DNA of 21,322 nt, taken from the IMG/VR virus record IMGVR_UViG_3300030104_004863, positions 37,959 through 59,280 of that record. One strand, given 5' to 3'. The DNA comes from a virus. The notes below the pieces were generated by a model. That model was not told where the DNA came from, made no database searches, and saw nothing but the letters and a program-made list of their open reading frames with translations. This document shows, one piece after another, positions 6,571 to 12,250 of this stretch (the stretch's first letter is position 1; every line of letters begins with the position of its first letter). A program made the translations under genes and the position numbers.

Positions 6571-6676
6571 GGTGAGGGGAAGGACGAGTAGCTTAACAGG
6601 TAGATTTGAAGCTGACCACGTGTTGGTTATTTGATGGATTTCTACACATAAGTGAATTGCCTCCCCCACCTTTTTT
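6571..6676 (+). ncRNA. Candidate structured non-coding RNA ending in a U-tract
   Basis: GGTG-A-GGGGA at 6571-6580 pairs perfectly with TCCCCCACC at 6662-6670, nine pairs with one bulged A, and the 3' strand is followed directly by six T residues (6671-6676). Inside the closed loop AGCTT (6600-6604) can pair with AAGCT, or GTAGA with TCTAC, so alternative folds exist. This is the most GC-rich short-range structure on the strand and it ends just 2 nt before tRNA-Asp. It could be a small phage RNA, a leader with an attenuator before the tRNAs, or a decayed tRNA. No known RNA family is recognised. Confidence 0.45.
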
Positions 6677-6678
6677 AA

Positions 6679-6752
6679 GGTTTGGTAGTTCAGTTGGTTA
6701 GAATATCTGCCTGTCACGCAGGGGGTCGCGGGTTCGAGTCCCGTCCAAACCG
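6679..6752 (+). tRNA. tRNA-Asp (GUC)
   Basis: Full cloverleaf: acceptor GGTTTGG pairs perfectly with CCAAACC; anticodon stem TCTGC/GCAGG encloses the loop CTGTCAC, with anticodon GTC; T-arm is GCGGG-TTCGAGT-CCCGT, with one G-T wobble at its base. The discriminator is G and the CCA end is not encoded. The body is nearly identical to ordinary bacterial tRNA-Asp. It likely supplements the host supply for phage late genes (inference). Confidence 0.95.
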
Positions 6753-6763
6753 CAACATTAAAT

Positions 6764-6836
6764 AGCGCTGTAGAGCAGTGGCCAGCTCGCAAGGCTCATA
6801 ACCTTGAGGTCGTCGGTTCGAATCCGGCCAGCGCAA
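6764..6836 (+). tRNA. tRNA-Met (CAU), initiator-like
   Basis: The cloverleaf fits with AGCGCTG as acceptor 5' strand and CAGCGCA as 3' strand, leaving an A1-A72 mismatch above six perfect pairs. The D-stem GAGC/GCTC has A11-U24, the anticodon stem CAAGG/CCTTG encloses CTCATAA (anticodon CAT), and the T-arm is GTCGG-TTCGAAT-CCGGC. An unpaired 1-72 position and A11-U24 are initiator tRNA hallmarks. Only two of the three G-C pairs usual at the base of the initiator anticodon stem are present (29-41 is A-U). CCA is not encoded. An elongator Met or lysidine Ile tRNA remains possible but is less likely. Confidence 0.85.
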
Positions 6837-6848
6837 CTAAGAGACTGT

Positions 6849-7004
6849 ATAAGTGTTATACAAGATGATGATGTTAATGATTTAGATATATACGAAGTTA
6901 ATGGCTTAGCAGAATTACAACTACTTGCTATGGATATAATAGCCATGCAAGATGAAATCGGTAGAATAATCGATAGTAACAAAGAAAGATTAAATACAAA
7001 CTAA
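6849..7004 (+). CDS. Hypothetical acidic protein; start unclear, possibly truncated by the tRNA
   Basis: An open, protein-like frame (VIQDDDVNDLDIYEVNGLAE..., ending NKERLNTN) runs from the end of the tRNA to TAA 7002-7004. It contains no ATG, GTG or TTG before codon MDII at about 6930. The options are an ATA start near 6849 or 6858, a start inside the tRNA gene, a short 24-residue product from the internal ATG, or a gene whose 5' end was replaced when the tRNAs arrived. The tail LNTN is encoded next to two-box element copy 6. The product is acidic and helical; the family is unknown. Confidence 0.4.
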   Translation: MSVIQDDDVNDLDIYEVNGLAELQLLAMDIIAMQDEIGRIIDSNKERLNTN

Positions 7005-7006
7005 AT

Positions 7007-7029
7007 ACGAATTAATACGGATAATATAA
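7007..7029 (+). promoter_or_regulatory. Two-box element, copy 6
   Basis: ACGAA at 7007-7011, seven variable bases, GGATAATATAA at 7019-7029, preceded by ACAAACTAAAT. It lies 5 nt before the ATG at 7035. The upstream gene's stop codon is the TAA in CTAAAT. Confidence 0.68.
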
Positions 7030-7034
7030 ACGAT

Positions 7035-7259
7035 ATGCAAAATTTATACGAACAATTAAAACCGAAAATCAGAAAAGAACTGAACGAAAGCGCTAAAAAA
7101 TATGATAGTGTTAGTAGAATTAAATATACTTTAATGTCTAAAACATTATGGTCTGAACTAAAAGTTTCAACAGTTAAAGATTTAATATTATTTAGTAGTA
7201 TTGATGCTAATAATTTAGGAATTAACGCCATGTTATATGGTAATAATATTATTGACTAA
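7035..7259 (+). CDS. Hypothetical protein (74 aa)
   Basis: A 74-residue protein with a highly charged helical N-terminal half (QLKPKIRKELNESAKKYDSV) and a more hydrophobic C-terminal half (VKDLILFSSIDANNLGINAM). No recognised family, signal peptide or membrane span. It is the first gene after two-box element copy 6 and its stop overlaps the next ATG (TAATG), so it leads a coupled group running to 7949. Confidence 0.65.
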   Translation: MQNLYEQLKPKIRKELNESAKKYDSVSRIKYTLMSKTLWSELKVSTVKDLILFSSIDANNLGINAMLYGNNIID

Positions 7260-7495
7260 TGAGTATTAAAAATACAATAAGGCTAAACGAACAAGCTTAC
7301 GATAAAGTTTATTCTAAAATAAAAGCTATAGAAAACGAAATTAAAAAAGACCAATACAATATTGATAACAATATGGTAACTCCATTTATACCAATGGAAC
7401 TACACTTAGATGTTCTTGATTATAAAAAGCGGGAAAAAAGAGTGTATGAATATATGTTAAATTTAATTAATAAAGAAAGAGAAAATGGCAACTAG
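7259..7495 (+). CDS. Hypothetical helical protein (78 aa)
   Basis: A 78-residue Lys/Glu-rich protein with two likely helices (about residues 8-32 and 50-75) separated by a Pro-containing linker (MVTPFIPMELHLD). The heptad-like pattern suggests a small coiled-coil hairpin. It overlaps the previous stop by one base and the next gene by 11 nt. Function unknown. Confidence 0.65.
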   Translation: MSIKNTIRLNEQAYDKVYSKIKAIENEIKKDQYNIDNNMVTPFIPMELHLDVLDYKKREKRVYEYMLNLINKERENGN

Positions 7496-7949
7496 AAATG
7501 TAACTATGGTAGTACCTATAGAGTTCTACCACGAAAATAAACCTAATCATCCTGACATGTTTAAAGACGTTAGCCGTGTAAATATGTATCTACATCATGA
7601 CGGTTATCCTCAATGGCAAGGTGTACAACTAGCTAATTGGCTAAAAGTTAATGCAAGACAGGATAGTTCCGCATTAGCCGCTCAATTAGTGAGAGATATG
7701 TACTATGACAGTTGCTATTTATATCAAAACCATCAGGTAATTGACCACCATTATACTTATATAATATTTGTGGATAAAGACCCGTTAATACTATGTTATG
7801 ACCAATATTCTTCTCGCGAAGTATTTTGCTATACACCACAACAAGTTATAGATAAATATACAGACGATATGGATTACACGGATTTTGCCGCCGGTAAAAC
7901 TAGATGTGAATATAGCGGTTTAAGAAGCACGCAAAGCTATACAGACTAA
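7485..7949 (+). CDS. Conserved-type phage protein with YLHHDGYP motif (154 aa)
   Basis: A 154-residue protein starting MATRNVTMVVPIEFYHE. Residues 35-42 read YLHHDGYP followed by QWQGVQLANWL. The pattern of a short strand, H-x-DGYP and a helix occurs in small uncharacterised phage proteins that I recognise only by this motif. The C-terminal half has HHYTYIIFVDKDPLILCYD, probably beta strands, and an acidic end. It closes the coupled set that starts at 7035; its stop codon is part of two-box element copy 7. Biochemical role unknown. Confidence 0.7.
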   Translation: MATRNVTMVVPIEFYHENKPNHPDMFKDVSRVNMYLHHDGYPQWQGVQLANWLKVNARQDSSALAAQLVRDMYYDSCYLYQNHQVIDHHYTYIIFVDKDPLILCYDQYSSREVFCYTPQQVIDKYTDDMDYTDFAAGKTRCEYSGLRSTQSYTD

Positions 7950-7951
7950 AT

Positions 7952-7974
7952 ACGATAACAAATGGATAATATAA
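7952..7974 (+). promoter_or_regulatory. Two-box element, copy 7
   Basis: ACGAT at 7952-7956, seven variable bases, GGATAATATAA at 7964-7974, preceded by AGACTAAAT. The only usable ATG of the next gene (7962) overlaps the GG of this copy, unlike the other copies. Confidence 0.65.
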
Positions 7975-8117
7975 ATGAAATAAAAGTTAAATCTCACAAA
8001 GATGGTGAGTCTTATACACTTAAAGAATTATTAGTTAGGATTGAAGAGCTAGAAGATAAACAATGGGAAATTAAATACTTTTTACAAAATCCTAAAAAAT
8101 TAAATGAATTTTTATGA
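7962..8117 (+). CDS. Hypothetical small protein (51 aa)
   Basis: ATG 7962 lies inside two-box element copy 7; the downstream ATG is out of frame and closes after two codons, so 7962 is the only standard start. The 51-residue product (begins MDNINEIKVKSHKDG) is charged, with a probable coiled coil (LKELLVRIEELEDKQWEIKYFL). It ends in ATGA overlap with the next gene. If the element is a promoter with its start point at or after GG, this ORF would have to be translated from upstream transcripts. Confidence 0.55.
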   Translation: MDNINEIKVKSHKDGESYTLKELLVRIEELEDKQWEIKYFLQNPKKLNEFL

Positions 8118-8404
8118 CCGAAAAAGAATATAAAGCACTATATAATCGTATAAAAGAAGATTTGTACGACGAATTTCTAAATCCTGAAACAGCAACTTAT
8201 GGTGCTGATGTCTTACGACATAAGGAAGATAAGCGAACTGGTTTTTTAAGTTCATTTAATTTAGAACCTATCGACGAAAAAGAAATAATAAAAGAAGAAA
8301 TAGAACAGCTTATGTTAGTTATGAAAAAATATGAAGAAAACGAAGAATATGAAAAAGCTGCAATAATGAAAAAAAGAATTATATATTTAAAAAGTAAATT
8401 ATGA
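8114..8404 (+). CDS. Small protein with a UVR-like (UvrB/UvrC) motif (96 aa)
   Basis: A 96-residue acidic protein. The C-terminal 35 residues (EIEQLMLVMKKYEENEEYEKAAIMKKRI, broken here for length, then IYLKSKL) match the UVR helical hairpin pattern: L-x2-M-x-x-A/K-x-E-x-E-x-Y-E-x-A-A-x2-[RK]-x-x-I. In cellular proteins this motif mediates UvrB-UvrC contact and other protein interactions. The N-terminal half (KALYNRIKEDLYDEFLN) is unassigned. The start overlaps the upstream stop (ATGA) and the end overlaps the ligase start, placing it in a ligase operon; a DNA-repair or protein-docking role is inferred. Confidence 0.7.
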   Translation: MTEKEYKALYNRIKEDLYDEFLNPETATYGADVLRHKEDKRTGFLSSFNLEPIDEKEIIKEEIEQLMLVMKKYEENEEYEKAAIMKKRIIYLKSKL

Positions 8405-9249
8405 TAAAACCAATGCTAGCCCACAAGTTTGACATCAACAGAGTTGATTATAACCAACCCGAAGGCTACTACATACAACCAAAGCTCGATGGCATCAGAT
8501 GTTTATTTACTGCTGATGGTGCATACTCGCGTAACAATAAAAAGTTTATGAACCTAAAACATATTGAAATGGCTCTTAAACCTTTCTTTGAACAACAACC
8601 AGATGTAGTACTCGACGGCGAACTATATAATCATAAGTTGAAAAACGATTTTGAAAAGATCGTATCGCTTGTACGAAAGCAAAAGCCAACCGAAGAAGAT
8701 AGACGTAATGCTCAACACCTTATACAGTTTCATGTATACGATTACTTTTCTCAAGATTCTTATTATGAAAAGTATCAAACTAGAATGCACAATTTAGTTT
8801 GTTCTGACATTTATGGGCCTTGTATTAAAATGGTAGAAGCTTATAAAGTAAGAAAACACGATGATTCATTATATTATCATTGGAATGAGTTTCTCTCTAA
8901 CGGTTACGAGGGCTCTATACTCCGTGACGGTAGCGCTTTATATAAGCACGGCCGATCGTACGGTTTAATGAAGTTCAAAGACTTTAGCGACGCAGAAGCA
9001 ACAATTGTGGGCTATGAAATTGGTCAGGGTAAACGAACTGGTACACTTGGCAAGTTCTTAATGATGGATGATGATGGCAATAGATTTGGTTGCCCTCCTG
9101 GTAAAGGTTATAATTATAAAGACCTTGCTAATATGTTAAAAAATATTAATAAATATATTGGCCAGCGAGCTACGTTTACTTATTTTCAAAGAACTAATGC
9201 GGGTAGTTACAGACACCCATTATTTAAATGTATTAGAAATTATGAGTAA
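8401..9249 (+). CDS. ATP-dependent DNA ligase (T7-like, 282 aa)
   Basis: This seals nicks in duplex DNA during replication, through a lysine-AMP intermediate. Motif I is KLDGIR with the predicted adenylated Lys28; motif III-like LDGELY has Glu74; motif IV is YEGSILRD; motif V is LMKFKDF. The C-terminal part (GTLGKFLMMDDDGNRFG... to RHPLFKCIR) fits the OB-fold. At 282 residues it is a minimal two-domain ligase, shorter than T7 ligase (about 359), with nothing before the nucleotidyltransferase domain. The ATG overlaps the upstream stop (ATGA). Assignment to ATP-dependent DNA ligase is secure; host origin versus phage lineage is not examined. Confidence 0.93.
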   Translation: MIKPMLAHKFDINRVDYNQPEGYYIQPKLDGIRCLFTADGAYSRNNKKFMNLKHIEMALKPFFEQQPDVVLDGELYNHKLKNDFEKIVSLVRKQKPTEEDRRNAQHLIQFHVYDYFSQDSYYEKYQTRMHNLVCSDIYGPCIKMVEAYKVRKHDDSLYYHWNEFLSNGYEGSILRDGSALYKHGRSYGLMKFKDFSDAEATIVGYEIGQGKRTGTLGKFLMMDDDGNRFGCPPGKGYNYKDLANMLKNINKYIGQRATFTYFQRTNAGSYRHPLFKCIRNYE

Positions 9250-9352
9250 ATTAATATGGCAATTATACAACGACAATATGATCTCAGAGGAGGTGGCAAA
9301 CCTCTTATTAGACAAATACTATAATAGATTAAACAATAAAAGATATAAATGA
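9242..9352 (+). CDS. Hypothetical microprotein (36 aa)
   Basis: ATG 9242 overlaps the ligase end (ATGAGTAA) and gives a 36-residue product, MSKLIWQLYNDNMISEEVAN..., ending at TGA 9350-9352, which overlaps the next ATG. A longer same-frame reading from 9158 lies within the ligase gene and is disfavoured. The gene contains a GAGGT/ACCTC hairpin near 9288. Overlaps on both sides support translation as part of the operon; function unknown. Confidence 0.55.
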   Translation: MSKLIWQLYNDNMISEEVANLLLDKYYNRLNNKRYK

Positions 9353-9861
9353 ATATATTTTATTTACACGAAGACCCTAATTTAGCTGCAAGCTATGTAT
9401 ATGATAAACATAAAGTTAAAATGATATTAGAGTCTGCTCAAATGCTTTGTACAGCTCATCATGCTTTTAATAATGGTAACAATGTACCTTATAGAAAAGT
9501 TCATTTAAATCATCCGTCAAGTATTTGGGTTCGTGAAAATACACATCATTACTATTGGTTGTATCAACATATGTTAGCCTTAGGTAATGAATATACAAAA
9601 AGATATAATAAAATACATCTAACAATAACTAAATGTGCAGAGGCTTTATTACACCCTCCTAGTGGTATGCCAACTAAAAAGTTTGAGCAACCTCCACAGT
9701 GTATGCCCGACGAACATAAACGTTCCAATGCTATACACGGTTATTGGCGATATTATATTATTGATAAAGCAAAAATAGTAAACAAAAATGAAACACCTTA
9801 TACTTATAACACTATTCCTAAAAGAATTAGTGACCGCTACGGTTTATCATGCGGTAATTGA
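9349..9861 (+). CDS. Conserved phage protein, MNIFYLHEDP / KHKVKMILESAQ family (170 aa)
   Basis: The N-terminus MNIFYLHEDPNLAASYVYDKHKVKM followed by ESAQMLCTAHH, then NHPSSIWVRENTHHYYWLYQHM, is a pattern I recognise from a family present in many large and marine phages. Several conserved His, Lys, Trp and Tyr residues suggest an enzyme. A distant link to pyrimidine-dimer DNA glycosylase-type proteins is possible, and I hold it only as a hypothesis. The C-terminal part has EQPPQCMPDEHKR and YWRYYIIDKAKI. It overlaps the upstream microprotein (ATGA) and follows DNA ligase, consistent with a DNA-metabolism role. Confidence 0.7.
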   Translation: MNIFYLHEDPNLAASYVYDKHKVKMILESAQMLCTAHHAFNNGNNVPYRKVHLNHPSSIWVRENTHHYYWLYQHMLALGNEYTKRYNKIHLTITKCAEALLHPPSGMPTKKFEQPPQCMPDEHKRSNAIHGYWRYYIIDKAKIVNKNETPYTYNTIPKRISDRYGLSCGN

Positions 9862-10138
9862 ACAGACAGACAGTACTCCATTCGTTACTGCCTCAATGAA
9901 ACAAATAAATCCTAATAACCCTGCGGGACATCGCTGGATTGCAGTTTCACGAGACCTTGAAAAGTTGGGCTATACGTTTGGAGCAGTTGTCTGCATTGAA
10001 GGAATAAATAAACAATTTGACGGTGACTGGACTGTACAAGATAGAATGAATAAACGTTTTACTAAACGTATTGATTTTCTTGTTAACGAAGGTACTATGG
10101 GTAAATGGAATAATATAAAAATAGAAATAAATGAGTAA
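9788..10138 (+). CDS. 3D-domain-like (double-psi beta-barrel) protein, possibly secreted
   Basis: The core TATVYHAVIEQTDSTPFVTAS, NPAGHRWIAVSRDL, GAVVCIEGI, then FDGDWTVQDRMNKRFTKRIDFLV resembles the 3D domain of cell-wall-active and RlpA/MltA-like proteins; D-R-M-N-x-R-x-x-x-x-I-D is the conserved end. The long start at 9788 overlaps the upstream gene by 74 nt and yields MKHLILITLFLKELV, which looks like a short signal or membrane segment. The alternative GTG near 9830 starts at VTATVYH and lacks it. If exported, it could act on peptidoglycan during lysis (inference). The start is uncertain; the domain is fairly well supported. Confidence 0.68.
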   Translation: MKHLILITLFLKELVTATVYHAVIEQTDSTPFVTASMKQINPNNPAGHRWIAVSRDLEKLGYTFGAVVCIEGINKQFDGDWTVQDRMNKRFTKRIDFLVNEGTMGKWNNIKIEINE

Positions 10139-10244
10139 AGCATCACAAAATGCAAAGCATTTAATTAAAGTTAATTATATGCAAATAGCAGATAAAATTA
10201 AAAATTTTAGAAAACCGCGAAGAGCGACGAAAGCAAGAAAATAA
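10131..10244 (+). CDS. Hypothetical basic microprotein (37 aa)
   Basis: ATG 10131 overlaps the upstream stop (ATGAGTAA). The 37-residue product (begins MSKASQNAKHLIKVN) becomes strongly basic toward its end (FRKPRRATKARK). The overlap pattern is the same as at other junctions in this operon, supporting translation. The basic tail suggests nucleic-acid or ribosome binding, but no family is known. Confidence 0.5.
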   Translation: MSKASQNAKHLIKVNYMQIADKIKNFRKPRRATKARK

Positions 10245-10262
10245 TTAAATAGTAATAAGCTA

Positions 10263-10889
10263 ATGTCACAGAAAAGAAATATGGCATGGTTAAACAATAA
10301 TAGGATAATATATTATAGAAATCCTATTAGCGATATGCCAACCGAAAGTACTGATCTATATGATTACTACGCAGAAGGTACGCATGAATGCTATAGTTTA
10401 TTTAGAAGTAAAGCAAAGATAACTACTTATAAATCATTAAAATGGCATTTATTAGTTATATATTATTTAAATTATGATGGTAACCCGCATCCATACCAAT
10501 GGTTTAGTAAAGTTGCCAGGTTTATTGCTGATAAAAAAAATGGATTTGTTACGTTTTATATTAAATGGCAAATATTAGAACAAATGATATTAGACGTTAT
10601 ATTAAAAGGTAATGATCCGCCTCGCAATCGTATACGTAAAGTTATATTTAAACCGTATACTATGTTAACATTAAGCGAGAAACTTAGTATTGTAGGCAAA
10701 CTAATAGGTAGAGGTAAGAAGATAGTTGAAGATGATATTTATGAGTGCATGTTAAGTTTAAATAATGAAAAAACAAAAATAACTATTAACAAAATTGCTA
10801 AATCGTTAAATTGTTCAAGCAGAACAATATATCGTAATATGGGCAATCAATTAAAACTTGAAAAAAAATTATTAAACTCTGAACTATGA
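10263..10889 (+). CDS. Helix-turn-helix protein upstream of the sigma factor (208 aa)
   Basis: A 208-residue protein whose C-terminus holds a clear helix-turn-helix: ITINKIAKSLNCSSRTIYRNM at about residues 173-193. The first 170 residues are rich in Tyr, Trp and Ile (WHLLVIYYLNYDG, YQWFSKVARFI) and belong to no family I recognise. An alternative start is ATG 10281 (MAWLN). It overlaps the sigma-factor gene by ATGA, so the two are likely translated together; a role in choosing phage promoters, as repressor, activator or sigma partner, is inferred. No two-box element precedes it. Confidence 0.75.
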   Translation: MSQKRNMAWLNNNRIIYYRNPISDMPTESTDLYDYYAEGTHECYSLFRSKAKITTYKSLKWHLLVIYYLNYDGNPHPYQWFSKVARFIADKKNGFVTFYIKWQILEQMILDVILKGNDPPRNRIRKVIFKPYTMLTLSEKLSIVGKLIGRGKKIVEDDIYECMLSLNNEKTKITINKIAKSLNCSSRTIYRNMGNQLKLEKKLLNSEL

Positions 10890-11650
10890 GAAAATATAAT
10901 ATAGATAACTATGTTAGATATAAAAAAGATGTTGAGATTAAGCTTGACAAAGTAAGAAAACCAGTTGATGGTGACTATACATTTTTAACAGACGAAGAAA
11001 TACAAATTAATTTTTTACCACTGGTTGAAACTTTAGCAAGAAAACAATCAACTTCAGATCAAGCTTCGGGTGTTCTTAGTATAAATGATTTATTGCAAGA
11101 AGGTAATTTAGGTTTATGCGCAGCTGTATCTAAATTAGACAGAACGCTTTTAGCAGAATCTGAGGACCAAGAAAAAACTTTAAAGTCGTTTCTATCAAAA
11201 AGAATTAAAGGCGCAGTTAGAAGAGCCGTGGATATGAATAGAGGCGATGTAAGAATACCTGAACATAAGCTAAACGAAATAAGACGTAACCCTAAAGATG
11301 AAAAGATGGTTGCTATGTTTTTTAATAGTGTATTTTCAAGTATCGATTCAAAACCAAACAATGAAGAAAATATGGCTTATCAGGTTATAGATAAATCTGA
11401 ACCATATAATATAGCTTTACTTAATACATATTTATTATCGTTAATGAGAACTCATTTAACAACTATTCAATACGATGTACTACGTATGAGCTACGGACTA
11501 GACTGCGAAAAATGTTCGGCAAATGACATTGCAGCTAAACTGGGAATCAATGTAAGCACTGCTCATGTTCGCATTTCTCAAATAAAAAGAGATGCCATAC
11601 AACAGCTTATCGATAATGTAGATAGCTCGCAAGTGCTTGATTACCTGTAA
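10886..11650 (+). CDS. Phage-encoded sigma-70-family RNA polymerase sigma factor (254 aa)
   Basis: Region 2 is clear at about residues 43-118: LPLVETLARK, INDLLQEGNLGLCAAVSKLD and FLSKRIKGAVRRAVDMNRG. Region 3 begins VRIPEHKLNEIRR (122-134), and region 4 carries a helix-turn-helix, SANDIAAKLGINVSTAHVRISQIK (about residues 213-236). There is no region 1. At 254 residues it is an alternative-type sigma, which would redirect the host core RNA polymerase to phage promoters. The middle segment (about 140-175) is poorly conserved. It follows an HTH gene and is followed by a terminator-like hairpin, making a two-gene regulatory unit. Which promoters it reads is unknown; the two-box element is a candidate. 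Confidence 0.88.
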   Translation: MRKYNIDNYVRYKKDVEIKLDKVRKPVDGDYTFLTDEEIQINFLPLVETLARKQSTSDQASGVLSINDLLQEGNLGLCAAVSKLDRTLLAESEDQEKTLKSFLSKRIKGAVRRAVDMNRGDVRIPEHKLNEIRRNPKDEKMVAMFFNSVFSSIDSKPNNEENMAYQVIDKSEPYNIALLNTYLLSLMRTHLTTIQYDVLRMSYGLDCEKCSANDIAAKLGINVSTAHVRISQIKRDAIQQLIDNVDSSQVLDYL

Positions 11651-11653
11651 GTT

Positions 11654-11684
11654 ACGGTGAAAAAAACCGTTTAAGTTTAATTTA
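11654..11684 (+). terminator. Terminator-like hairpin after the sigma factor gene
   Basis: ACGGT (11654-11658) and ACCGT (11666-11670) form a 5-bp stem around a 7-nt A-rich loop, followed by a T-rich stretch (TTAAGTTTAATTT). It sits just after the sigma stop codon (11648-11650) in one of the few true intergenic gaps on this strand. The stem is short, so termination may be partial. Confidence 0.5.
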
Positions 11685-11704
11685 TTTTATGTAATTATAT
11701 TATT

Positions 11705-12250
11705 ATGACCATAAACCAAAAGCTGGCAACAATCCAGACAAAATTTAAATCGAAGAAAAGTAGATTTAACGCATTCGGCAAATATAACTTCAGATCAGCC
11801 GAAGACATTCTCGAAGCAATTAAACCCTATCTTTTACAGTTAGGAGTATCAGTAAGGATTAAAGAAAAATTAATCTCACCTGAGCCTATGCCTATATTGC
11901 AAAGTACTGCAATTATTAAAGATGAAAAAGGTATGGAATTGAAAGCTACAGCATTAGTAGGTGTAGACTTAAATCAGAAGGGTATGCAAACTCCACAACA
12001 GTTTGGAAGCGCATCGAGTTATGGGAAGAAGTATGCGTTGGGTAATCTATTATTAATAGATGATACTCAAGATAGCGACGCTACAAATGATCACAGTAAA
12101 AAGAAATTCACAGCTCCAAAATCAATTAAGCCAAAGCTTAATGATATACAAAAAGCCGTAGACTATATTAAAGCTGGCGGCAAAATAAATGCTATAAGAG
12201 CTAAATATGAACTAACTGAAGATCAAGAAAACAAGCTAAACACGATTTAA
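11705..12250 (+). CDS. ERF-family single-strand annealing recombinase (181 aa)
   Basis: ERF proteins anneal complementary single strands in phage recombination and genome circularisation or concatemer repair. The N-terminal part has FGKYNFRSAEDILEAIKPYL; residues 99-120 read QFGSASSYGKKYALGNLLLIDD, followed by TQDSDA, the family hallmark (GSA-x-[ST]-YG-[RK]-[RK]-YAL then IDD-x-D-x-DA). The C-terminal region (LNDIQKAVDYIKAGGKINAIRAKYELTED, split for reading) is a variable small helical domain. It heads the replication block after the terminator-like hairpin and is followed by an exonuclease, the usual SSAP-exonuclease pair. Confidence 0.9.
   Translation: MTINQKLATIQTKFKSKKSRFNAFGKYNFRSAEDILEAIKPYLLQLGVSVRIKEKLISPEPMPILQSTAIIKDEKGMELKATALVGVDLNQKGMQTPQQFGSASSYGKKYALGNLLLIDDTQDSDATNDHSKKKFTAPKSIKPKLNDIQKAVDYIKAGGKINAIRAKYELTEDQENKLNTI

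Noticed and set aside
6550-6982. Two leftward open frames across the tRNA region (including VWTGLEPATPCVTGR)
   Set aside because: They are antisense readings of tRNA-Asp and tRNA-Met; such peptides are a familiar annotation artefact.
9158-9241. Upstream extension of the 36-residue gene
   Set aside because: It lies wholly within the ligase OB-fold coding region in another frame.
9284-9302. GAGGAGGT as a Shine-Dalgarno site plus hairpin
   Set aside because: No start codon follows at a usable distance in a credible frame; it lies inside a small gene and may be a coincidental structure.
10303-10311. A ninth GGATAATAT near 10303
   Set aside because: There is no ACGAW box seven bases upstream and it lies inside a gene; treated as chance.
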